Assembly (NCBI GenBank): GCA_914767715.1
Contig: OU612074.1
Coordinates: 23,360,062 to 23,424,061 of the forward strand
Reading direction: 5' to 3'
Origin: Membranipora membranacea
Lineage: Eukaryota > Bryozoa > Gymnolaemata > Cheilostomatida > Membraniporidae
DNA length: 64,000 nt
Of the stretch, positions 1 to 11,089 are shown piece after piece; position 1 is the first letter of the stretch, and each line of letters opens with the position of its first letter. A program made the translations under genes and the position numbers. The notes beneath the pieces were generated by a model, which saw only the letters and a program-made list of their open reading frames with translations, searched no databases and was not told the DNA's origin.

Positions 1-272
1 CAATAAAAATGCATGTTCAAGCTGTAAGTCAGAGCATGATTTCAGCTGTGTCATCACTGCCCTAAATGACTTAACTGTCTTTCATAGCATAGCCAAGGTA
101 AAAGAGAGCAATTACATTTTCATAGAAATCATCATTTCACTGTTAGAACCAGGAATCCATTCACCATCCACCTTATACCAACCAACCAATTGGCACAATT
201 TCACCGTCCCTACTGAAAAATGTCATTTGAAACATAAATACTGTAAAATTGAACTTTGTGGTTTGTTTATAG
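1..272. other. Upstream intron sequence, window edge
   Basis: This stretch lies before the first recognised polycystin exon. That exon begins after the acceptor at 271-272 in the middle of a codon, so earlier exons must lie upstream of the window. I see no convincing coding exon here. A possible 10-nt exon near 90-99 (acceptor-like CATAG, donor-like GTAAAA) cannot be supported. Confidence 0.5.
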
Positions 273-3200
273 AGGAGTGTGACGAATATTTGAGGTATTT
301 AGCATCATATAAGTTCTCCTTATATGATTGTGAGCCGCAGGAGGATGAAAGAAACTGGAACGCCAGTAAGTCTATCTGTAAAACCTTACATTATAATAAA
401 CAATGGTAGAACACCAGTACGTCTATCTGTAAAACCTTACATTATAATAAACAATGGTAGAACGCCAGTAAGTCTATCTGTAAAACCTTACATTATAATA
501 AACAATGGTAGAACACCAGTAAGTCTATCTGTAAAACCTTACATTATAATAACCTATGGTAGAACGCCAGTAAGTCTATCTGTAAAACCTTACATTATAA
601 TAAACTATGGTAGAACGCCAGTAAGTCTATCTGTAAAACCTTACATTATAATAAACTATGGTAGAACGCCAGTAAGTCTATCTGTAAAACCTTACATTAT
701 AATAAACTATGGTAGAACGCCAGTAAGTCTATCTGTAAAACCTTACATTATAATAAACTATGGTAGAACGCCAGTAAGTCTATCTGTAAAACCTTACATT
801 ATAATAAACAACGGTAGAATGCCAGTAAGTCTTCTGTAAAACCTTACATTATAAAAAACAATGGTAGAACGCCAGTAAGTCTATCTGTAAAACCTTACAT
901 TATAATAAACAATAGTAGAACGCTAGTAAGTCTATCTGTAAAACCTTACATTATAATAAACAATGGTATACAAAGCATACTGATGTCTCTCTACATGGGA
1001 AATGCTAAGATATACTCGCCAGCTCAACTCAATGTCAATCACAACCACCTGCATAAGAGAAAACCTGATTAACTGGCCTAAAACGTCTCCCTGATTCTTA
1101 AGTTTACAAATTCAGTAAAATAATGGTGAATTATTCTTCCTTCAGCATTGAACCCTTTGGCCCAACAAAATAGAAAATAGAATTCACTCTTCTAATGTTA
1201 TTGAGAGTAATTACTGTTAGGTCTATAGTATCATGATACCACCACATCTGATTGTTATACAGGATGGAACGGTACTCACTCTGACTCTGGTGTCACTAAC
1301 CCTCCTTATATACATGAGGTCATCAAAGGGTCAAAGTATCGCGGTAATATCGACTCTTACAGCCTCGGAGGTTACACGTAAGTTACCATACTGCAAGTGA
1401 TGTTACTGTATAGAAATGAATGAAGGTTACTTATCGCTAGATCCAAAAGGCTACCACCATAGTATGTGAGAGATTGCACTGATACGGTATTTATTGTCTT
1501 GATTCAAAATATTGATTCGAATATTTGACGCAAATACAGAAAATGTATCAAAAGGCACACATACTTTTGACGCAATGATAAAGAATAATAGGATTTTTAG
1601 ACAATAAATGAACATACTTGAGATAAATTGATTAATATCTTTTCTTTTATTGGATACCCTCAGTGGTATGGTCATGGTATAGATTCTATATGCCTGTATG
1701 TTTTGTCTGTTTGTTGCAGAGTTACTATGTACGACTCTAACTGGAATCTCGTAGTGGATCTGTTAGAATCAGAGATCTGGATGGACAAACTTACCAGGGC
1801 TGTATTTGTAGAGTTAGTCATCGCCAACATGAATGTCAATGTCTTCTCTCAAATCAAGATTGTATTTGAGACACCAGTATATGGAGGTGAGGATCAGAGA
1901 GCTATTCAGTAATATATTAGGACCTATATACTATAATAATTATATATATATATATATAATGTAGCAGAGTGCAGAATAATAATGTCTACAAATCTTAACT
2001 TAACAAGTATAGAATGAAAGAAGCAAGTAATTTTTGCCTTGCGGTACTGTAATACTTCCATGATTCCTGCCTTCATGTCAATATTAGCTGTTATAAATAT
2101 ATGTTATAACTGTCTTGTTATTGCTTCTTTAATAACTCTTTGATTCCGATTAACAAGGAGTAATATTAACATATGAATATATGTTGATGCCCCACCCGGC
2201 AGCAAAAGTCTGGTGGGCTCAGACTAATGTTTATGTTATTTATATGGCCTGTAGGTGTGTTCGTATGGTACACAGTAGACAGTTTCAGACCTTACCCTTA
2301 TGTAGACTGGATAGACTTCCTCTTCCTCATCTTACAGTGTATCTGGTTCTTACTTCTCTGTTACATCATATTCAAAGAGGCAAAAGGTAAGTTTGAGATA
2401 CTGCATGGTACAGGGCAACGGTGGCTATAAGAATGACGGTAAATGTGGAAGTTATAGTAATGAAAATAACGCAATGGTTAGGAGAGTGATTTGGTGTGTT
2501 GTTCATCTTCAGTCCATAAGAAAATCGACAGTTAAAAATAGTTAGGCGATGAGGCTGTTTTCGCACAGCAGCATCCGAGATGCAATTCGAGGCACGAAAC
2601 TCGAAAAAGAAGTTGGCACTGCTATTTATATTATGTAGGTTATAGTGTCGGTCTTTTGATAAGGCTCTGTGCAATTTCTCGCCTGTATTTACCAATTCGT
2701 TAATTCAATTTACATATATAGTAATCCCTCAGTACAATGTGTTGCTTCCACAATAAATTTCTATAGTGTAGGCCAATAGAATATACTCTTCATACATTGG
2801 AATGTTTATCTTTCAGCAATGCACAAGTTAGGCTGGAGATCATATATCAAAGAGCCATGGCACGTCGTGGAGTCTCTAAATGTCACACTAGCTCTGACAT
2901 CGATAGTCTTCTTCGCTATGAGATCTTACAAGGTCGTCAAAACAGTCGAGTTCATGAAAAATAATCCAAGTAAGTCATGAATATAAATAGGGCACGGAAA
3001 CAACACTCTGGCTGGGAATTCCCATGACTCCTAGGTGAAACTCCCCCTTTGGAATTTATAAGAATTGAATTATGGGATACTCTTCAACATTCCTATCTGC
3101 AAAAGTGACAGTGTGTCTTGGAAAAAAAAGCCAAGTGCTATGGCGAGTTTAATTGTTTGGGAAGGTTCTGAGAGTTGAGACAGATCAAAATTATTCAAAT

Positions 3201-5954
3201 GTAGTCAGCTGATGATCAGTAAGATCATGAGAAATTTCCCTCAAACTTCAAATCAATGAAATCAATAAATATCATTTTGTCATTATTGACGCACTCATTT
3301 TTAAAAATTAAGGGAGTTTATTGATATTTTTATTCATATGATATTTCAGATGAGTACGTAGACTTTGATCCTGTGATGAGATGGGACACTGCTTACTCTC
3401 TAACAATAGCCTTAGTTCTATTCATAGCAATCATACAACTTTATCAGCCAATGGACTTCAGCAAACAGCTCACAGCCCTCAAGGTAACTAACTTTAGAGT
3501 CATAAAGCTGCCAGGTCGATTGCTATGTTTTGAAGTCATATGAAGAATTATAGTTTAATAACAGCAATTACTGTTTGATTCTGATTCTGATTCTTTCATC
3601 CTGGCAGTTTCAAATACTACAAGAATGATAAGGTTAGAGCTTGACATTGCCAAATTTTCATAATATTTTATTGAGTTTCTTACCCACCCCCTCCCTTGTT
3701 GCTTAGCGTTTTTGTAAGGATCGTCAACACACCTTATATTATAACATCACTGTACATCCTTTTCCAACATGGCAAAGCCTACCTCTCCACTGTGCAATCA
3801 GAACATAATATAAGTAGGAAAAACCATAACAATCAACTTATGAGTTATGCTCTACTTTTTCACAATATCACAACTCACTATATAATCTACTGTTCATCTC
3901 TATATTACACAGATGGCGTTGAAGGAGACCGGACCGAGGCTGATTATGTACTCTGTGACCTTCATGTTACTCCTCTTACTCTTCAGTCACGTGATGACGA
4001 TCTCATTCGGTGATCAGTTTGGAGCTTTTGTAGACTTTATGAGATCATTCTACTATCTGTTTGGTATGCTACTAGGTAAGTGCTCTGTCTGGTCAATAAG
4101 GCCACGTGGTCTACCGGAGATATGGTCATGTGAATTAATGGTCTGCAGGGCTTAACTACCTTGTCTATGGTGTGAAGATTCAAGTACTGGTTAAACAATG
4201 ATAATGATCAATGGATTTAGCCTCAGCTAAGAGTGGCATGTCAAAAACGACAATATTCACCAGGCGTACTTATGATTTAGACCTAGCTTGGGCAGACTGT
4301 CAGGGGTGAGTGGGGGTCCCAGGTTCCTTGACTAATTTAGACCTACATGTTATGACCTCGTAAAACAGCCTTGACTCAGCTAAACATTAAGAGTTTGATA
4401 TGAACCAGCCTTGGCGATGCAAGCATACACCTGAGACTTGGTAGCTCATAGCTCAGATAGCTAGATGTGATGTAGTTGCTAGTATTACTGTTACTTATTA
4501 CCAGGTATTCTGAGATACTCAGACGTGGTAGAGTCTGATATGACGATGCTCAGACTGATGTTCACTATCTTTATGGTGGCCGGTAACTTTATATTACTGA
4601 ATATGTTCATATCAGTAATTAACGAAGGACTGAGTTACATGCATGAAAATCCCGAGAAGGCTGAGTTCGATGTCGAGCTATCTGAGTACTTGAAGGTAAA
4701 TATTGTACATTTTATCATATCTTTCATTTTCATCATTCATCCCTATTTTCACTATTTTTATTTGTTTCATTATTTTATTTTACTTTTTATTTTTTATTTT
4801 TATTTTTTTTTCATTTTTATTTTTGTTATTTTCATTATTTTTATTAATTTCATCATTTTAATTATTATTATCATTATAATTATTATATACTTAGGCGGTC
4901 TGGATCAATCAGGTCTCTGCAGTGGTTATGGAGTGTGCTTTTGTAAATAGGATCCATATCGAAGGAACACAAACTTCATTGCAGAATGACGTGTTGGTGG
5001 ATTGTTCAGTGTACAATCAGCCTAATCATGAAGTGCTTATATCTGTTGTACACTGAGACTACTCCAAACTGAAGTATCATATATACCTTACAGGACAAGC
5101 TGACGGGATGGTGGTACTCACTGACGGGCCGGACTAGTAAGCCTAAGTTTGCTCGAGTGAGACGAGGTGGTCCATGGAACAAGGAGTTAGAGCTGTACTA
5201 CAGTCTACTGGAGGAGAGAGAGATCAGCCCTCTAGAGGAGAAGGAAGTAGTACTACATCAGGCTCAGGTCGATGTCAAGGCTGATACAGTGAGTATAACT
5301 CTAGCGGTCAGTAAATACAGCCGGGGCATTTAGTGAGTGACGAGGGGGTTTTCAGTAAGTAAATAGGAGTATTCAGTGGGTGCGACAGTAAGGTTCAGTT
5401 AAGTGGTCAATGTTGGAAGTGTCAAACCCATCTTAGTTGAAAGGTCGTTGAAGTATCAGCTAATCTCGCTCAATATAGAACAGGCTTACAAATATCTACC
5501 TTGAGTCTGAGTATTGTATTATTTCTTACAGGCTGTGGATTGGTTTGATGCTATCGCCAGCGACAGACTAACTGAAACAGAGAAAGCTCATATACCAGTC
5601 AGCGAAGAGGTCGACAGGAAAGAGTGCACAGTCAGGCTGGCTATAAAAACTATCATCTGGGACATGCTGCTCAGTAATAATAAAATGTCGGACTTTATGG
5701 CTCGCCAGTCAACTCCTATACAGGTGAGTGAGATCTCCATAAGCAATAATTCATTTGTGATTTCTTACATGTCATAGTTGGTGTCGCAAAACCACTTAGA
5801 AGTCATGAGATGAACGACGGAAGCACACATAAAGAAGATAAAGGTTACGTTTACTCCTTTCTAATTCATTTCATGATAAGTATTATTTGGTCCAATTATG
5901 CAGTAGATATAGTGATGTTAAATCGTCTGTCTTATGTATATTTGTCACAAGAAG

Positions 5955-6003
<49 letters not shown>

Positions 6004-9000
6004 TTATTGAGGTACAGCCTCAAAATGAGGAGCAGCCAGAACCCTCTCAGGTTGTAAAACCTAAAGCGGTGATAACTGCTCCAGTAGTTCCAGCTGCTCC
6101 AGTTGCACCAGCTGCACCAGTTGCACCAGCTGCTCCTGTTGCTCCAGTTGCTCCTGTTGCCTGGGCTGCTCCTGCTGTTCCGGCTGCTCCAGTTGTAAAA
6201 GTGAAAAAACCTGTAAAAACAGAGGCGCAGAAAGAACTTGAATCTTTTCTTGCTAAAGCGGTACATTACACGTTGTAGAGATGTTGACATGTTGTAGGAT
6301 GTGTTGTTTGGTTGATATTGTATAATGCAATGTTGTTGCTTATAGTATAAAACCTTCCGGTTATTAGCCAGAATAGTTGACAATTATTGTAAAAAAAAGG
6401 AATTGTGAGATGTACTCCAGCAATTCCAGATAATGAAACACCCCTGATGATATTATGTTACAGTAAGCTCAGTAATGAACATGAGAACAGATTGTCCACA
6501 ACGCAATTATCCAGAGTTTCCAGATAATTAGTTCTACCTGGTCGGTGGTCAAGTTTGGAAAGCCATCATGTTTTATGAATTGTTGTTCTGTTTGTCGTGT
6601 GATACTTACCAACACAAAGAGATGAAAAATCTCACACTATACCTCATTATTACCCGCAACCCTGTTCAGTTTGTTGACTGGTTTTTGAAGGGGTGTCAGA
6701 TCATTATGATTTATGTGAGGACAACTCTGGAAAAAATCTTTTTACATTAAACCTAAATACTAATGAAACAGAAGTTCCTGTCAAAATCTTGTATATCTCA
6801 ACCGGTATTTAATCTGCTAACTGAATCTAAAGGCAGATCGTTAGCAGCAGCCCAATAGCTCTTTATACATGAGTTCAGTATCGAGGCCTCAATAAATTTT
6901 TGTCATATGGAGGGCAATACTCATTGTGGTACATAATGCTCACTATTCCCTAGTCAATTTTATGACACCCTGTCACTTACCTCCTTTCTTGGTTATAAGT
7001 CTGAAGATTAAAACTACTGAGCAATTCTGCTATATTCACAGGATGATGAGGCAGAAGATTATCAGTGTCTGAGTCAGACTGGAGGTCGTATCGGAGCAGA
7101 CGGAGGTCGTCTAGAGGTCATGCCAGGCACATGGATGGTCATACATCCGGGTACATTCGACTATCCCACCTTCGTCTCCGTACAGGTACGGGTCTTTGTA
7201 TAAAAATTGCTCATTGGCTTATTTGCTTATAATGCATGCCTTTCGGTATTCATTTTTTGTGATGTCAGAGTATGAGGTATCACTAGACAGGTGATGAAAG
7301 GAAGTTATGACAGTGTCGGGGGTTCCCAACCCAATAGCGCTCAACTTTTCAAGTTTACCGATATCGTGATATGACATATTATGACAAGATATGTAATAGA
7401 AAATTCTGGTCACTAATGTAAAGCCAGAATCTAAAACACATTTTGTGTTAAATTTATTTTTGTATAGATTATAGTTTTTAAAATAAATCCTGTCATGAAG
7501 TTCAATCCATCAGTATATTGATCAATGTAGATACGGAATAACACTGATTTATATAACATTTTGTGATGTTATAGGCGTTCACGAGCAGTCTGTTTGCGAG
7601 CTACATCGTAGAGCTAGAAGCTGAGAGTCCGCTTAAGAAGCCATTCAAGGTCTGCCTGCCATTCAAAGATGGAAAGAGAAGAGATTATTGTAATGTGTTT
7701 GCACAGAGGGATGATGGTCCATGGACACTGGCCTACAACAGGTAAAGCCTCAATGAGACATTACACGTAATACAAGGTGATAATGAATTATTAGAAATTG
7801 TTTACAAAACTGTTGTATCCTACGCTACGCCTTTCTTAATGGGCAAGCAGGGTTATAATGCAATATCGGACAAAAAGGATATATATGCTATCTAGCAACA
7901 GTTTTGTGCATGATGCTGAGGAAGAATCAATGAATCAGCTGAATCTAGACTGAATATCTTTTCAGGTCGAAACACATCACAGTAATGACTGAGGGTACAT
8001 AGAGCTCAGGCTCAAATTCATAGTATTACTGGATACTTTATCATGTTACTGCAAAAGCTTCCATTGTTATTTCAGTGTGACCTGTTTCTCAGAGAGCTTA
8101 TGGTGTATGTGTCAGCCTAGAGGAGATGAGCGAAAGTTCCGTGTGGCAGCGAAGGCCACTAAGAAGTCAGCAACTAAGGCCGGGGTCACTCTGGACGCTG
8201 AGTTTGTCTCCGCCCAGCTTGTCAGCGCTCTGATGAAGGAGGAGGACGAGGAGAAGAAGGAGGCAGTCACTGAGATGGTCGTACACGGCGCTGCCGACAA
8301 GTGGAGGAAACTTAAAAAGGTGAAGAGTTTATTGGATAAGAGTTTGAAATTTAGAATTGTACATGTCACAGTGTTTGAACCTTTGAAGTCAAACTTTGGG
8401 CTCATCTGTTTTGTGACAGCAGTCATTTGTTGTTTTAAATTTCAGGTGGACTCCAGAGAAAAGGGTTTTGAAATTATAACCGTCAATGCTTTCTAACTGT
8501 TGATGAATGATAGGAAAGACAAATAGTTTTGGGATTTACTGGTATGGGAATGATTGACTCATGTGTGACGAACCAAGCAACTTACCATCACATTGTGATT
8601 GAAAGGTCATTTTTTACTCCATACCTCGAAACACTTATACAACGGCTGCAGACATTTTACAAAAGACAGAGAGAGAACAAACTGTGCCAAAAAAAGTGAA
8701 TATCATGAACTTTCACTTGCATAACAGGTCAAAGAAAACTCCATACTTAAGTACAAGTATAACGGCCCGCGTGTTCTAAGGGTTACTGATGATGGTGGTG
8801 AGACTGGGTGTTGTTATTATTGTCTTCTCTTCTAATATGAGAAGGTTACCCTCTCTCTTACCTCATGTGTAGCCTTGTTAACATTTATCTAGATGCCTAG
8901 GCAAATATCTTAGTCAGAAATCATGCTGAAAAACTGTTTGTCAATAGAATAGGAAGCAAACCCTGGCCCTAATGAATTTCACAATGAACCATTGGCTTTT

Positions 9001-9606
9001 GAGCTGGTTTAATATTTATCTAGAAAAACGCTTTCATGTTTCGACGAGGAGTAATGCTGTTACTCTATGGTTTCGGGAGTACTGTTTTCTTATAAAATCT
9101 GATATCACTTCCACCTCAGAATGCGCTGATAGGTCAGAATTTTCAATGAACTGCTACACTAGTACAAGATCCCGCCATTTCTTCTTTATATTCTCTGCCT
9201 ACCTGACATCTTTCTACCAATTTTCCTGAACTGAGACTCTCTCCAGTGAGGGCATTAATAATATGTAACTATATTTACTTTCCTATTCAGACCATCATGC
9301 GGTCTATATTTTCTTTAGCTCCTTAAAGTAAGCATTCTGAACTGACTGTGACATTGTAATGATTGAAAGTAACAGTGAAGCTTCGAACGAGGGGAATTAG
9401 CTTAGAGAGTGCAACTCTGTTAGTGGTTTATCAAACCGGTTGCAATTTAAGGGCTCGACCACACATCTGCCATCATGAGAATATAATTAAAGTTTGCTCA
9501 TGAAATTTATTTTCTTCTGCAGGGAGAATCAAAAGAGAGGGTGGAAAAGCTAACAAAAGTATACGGAGATCAATCGTCTAAACTCTCAGACTTAGAGTTA
9601 CTATGA
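273..9606 (+). CDS. Polycystin-1-like channel subunit with C-terminal ZU5/UPA-like region (5' truncated)
   Basis: Exons: 273-365, 1263-1377, 1720-1886, 2255-2386, 2817-2969, 3350-3483, 3913-4075, 4505-4695, 5094-5288, 5532-5723, 5952-6260, 7042-7185, 7575-7741, 8076-8319, 9523-9606; all join in phase, stop TGA at 9604. Exons 1-3 encode the extracellular polycystin (TOP) domain, with PYIHEVIKGSKY, DSYSLGGY and TRAVFVELVIANMNVNVFSQ. Then come S2 (DWIDFLFLILQCIWFLLLCY), S3, S4, S5, the pore (SFYYLFGMLLGILRYSD) and S6 (GNFILLNMFISVINEGL). The cytoplasmic part has a charged helical segment, about 14 Gln, a Pro-Ala-Val linker, a ZU5-like strand set (GGRLEVMPGTWMVIHPGTF), a UPA-like stretch and a coiled-coil end. 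Polycystins form membrane cation channel complexes. S4 lacks the basic residues of PKD2 and the filter is not acidic, which fits a PKD1-type subunit. The polycystin call is firm, the ZU5/UPA call tentative. Exon 11 could instead read through to a stop after AVHYTL. Confidence 0.88.
357..975 (+). repeat. 51-bp tandem array copying a splice donor (about 12 copies)
   Basis: The unit carries the exon edge AACGCCA followed by GTAAGTC and about 40 nt of intron. Donor-like GTAAGTC recurs every 51 nt from the real donor at 366; the second copy reads GTACGTC, and the copy near 825 has a small deletion. The real exon ends at the first copy. Because 51 is 3 x 17 and one frame lacks stops, the array looks like a 17-aa repeat protein. 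That frame is not the exon frame, which stops at 407-409. Confidence 0.93.
4725..4890. repeat. T/A-rich low-complexity tract
   Basis: The intron after the S6 exon contains about 165 nt built almost only from ATTTT- and ATTATT-like units. The apparent reading frame across it, rich in Phe and Ile, is intron read-through from the S6 exon. Confidence 0.85.
5958..5999 (+). repeat. (CAG)14 tract starting a polycystin exon
   Basis: Fourteen uninterrupted CAG triplets follow the acceptor CACAAG and two AAG codons. In the gene's frame they encode polyglutamine. Each CAG is itself a minimal 3' splice-site AG, so acceptor choice could vary the polyGln length by whole codons without a frameshift. Pure repeats of this kind are often length-variable. 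Confidence 0.9.
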
Positions 9607-11089
9607 TTACCATGTCTATGATAACTGTGTCAATGCGACATGAGCCAGTATTAAAATAACCCTTCTCACGTGACTGCACAGTCCTATATGCTAATTTACA
9701 ATCATACCACCAGTGTCTATGCTCAGCTAAATACTCTATTATACCTGTTTTCTTACCAGTAGGGTTGTTTATTGTGGGTCCGAACTAAACAACACTACAA
9801 CATGACGTCGTCATTTACAACAAGGAGTCTTTCCTTCGCTCAAACTAATTCCATTACTTATTATCACTTTATTATAAAATTTAAGGAAAATATATATATA
9901 TATATATAAGCTTGCTTATAGTTTAAATGTTCAAACGCCGAATCGGAGAAGAAAAATTTTAAAGAGATGGCCAGTATTTTAATAAATTATGCCAAACACT
10001 GTTTTCCATGTTATGGTGATTTTGTGCCTTGCCATTCCGTGATTTTATCAGTGAAGTTGCAAGTTTTCTTTTCTTTGTCTTTTGTAACAGTCCAATAACA
10101 TCCTAATTAGAGCGAGCTCCAACAGTTTTATATATAAAGTTAAAAAAAATCTTCAATATTTGCTGCTGAAAATGTGACTGTGTGGTTTAAATGCCAGTGT
10201 TGCAGTGCCAATTATGTTGATATTATTATCTGCTTGACAGCTTCCTGTCAGGGCGTGGAGGAGCTTCATCCAGTAAAACAGATCTCATAAGACTATCACT
10301 GATTCTTAACCATCGTTTTTTGTTGTCTTTGATTATATTTTTGTATGAAGAGTTTTCATCAACTAGCAATAAAAATATATGTTATATGACAGGATACGTT
10401 GGTGTTTCTAAGTTTTATTCGTTTAACTTGATCTAACTAATAACTAGCAAAAATAGTGTTTCTGAATAGTTCAACAACCCTAAAATAGGGTGAAAATAAA
10501 CGTGAAACAACAAACATGAAAATTCTGACCTAATAATAAGTATCACAAAAGTTGGCTCACGTAAAACTATATCAAATAAAAACTGAATTATGGCGTGTTG
10601 ACAAGATTATCATGATGCAAATTTAGCCTGGAATTGTTAAGAAGATTACATTTTATCTTATCATCATCTCCAAGCAGGACATTGCAGTGCAGTATATTTT
10701 TGACTGTGAAAACTTGCGTAATTAAAGGTGAACTCATTCGACTAGACTAGAAATGTGAAAAGTAGAGATTTTACTGTCTGAGAAGTGGGTGAAATGTTGC
10801 TAATAAAATAAAAACTCATTCTGAGATTCTAATAGAGGACCACAACAATAAAAAAAGGGAAAAATAAATCTTCGGATATCTGATATGTCTAAAATACTGA
10901 ATAATTTACAATAGAGTGTGGTAATTCACCAGCAGGGTCCTAGTATGAGTCAGAGAGTGAGGACTTGATGACTGTAGTTTTATTTAAGTCACCACATAAG
11001 GAGCAAGGACTCAACAAGTCTGTAGATATGCTTCCTACTTGGGCAACGGAAGTTTTCTAGTAATTTCTGATAAATGAATGATATAAATG
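9607..11089. other. Convergent intergenic region, polycystin / folate-receptor-like
   Basis: No coding exon is seen. It holds the polycystin 3' flank, a short (AT)n run near 9890-9908 and the 3' flank of the minus-strand gene. A minus-strand AATAAA (TTTATT at about 10979-10984) lies some 105 nt beyond the folate-receptor-like stop codon and may be its poly(A) signal. Confidence 0.55.
10368..10373 (+). terminator. Candidate poly(A) signal AATAAA for the polycystin gene
   Basis: An AATAAA hexamer lies about 760 nt past the stop codon, followed by AT-rich sequence. It is the clearest canonical plus-strand signal in the 3' flank, but a closer variant such as ATTAAA near 9650 could be used instead. 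Confidence 0.35.

Noticed and set aside
324-839. 171-codon open frame made of 17-residue repeats
   Set aside because: It is the stop-free frame of a 51-bp intronic donor array; it is not in the frame of the upstream polycystin exon, which stops at 407-409.
4525-4950. Open frame continuing past the S6 exon into a Phe/Ile-rich tail
   Set aside because: It reads through a donor (GTAAAT at 4696) into a T/A-rich intron; the next exon at 5094 continues the protein.
5810-6010. Poly-alanine frame over the CAG tract
   Set aside because: It is a second frame of the same tract; the polyGln frame joins in phase with exons on both sides.
5883-6383. Minus-strand open frame with a Leu run and Asn/Trp-rich part
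   Set aside because: It is the complement of the CAG and Pro-Ala-Val coding exon of polycystin.
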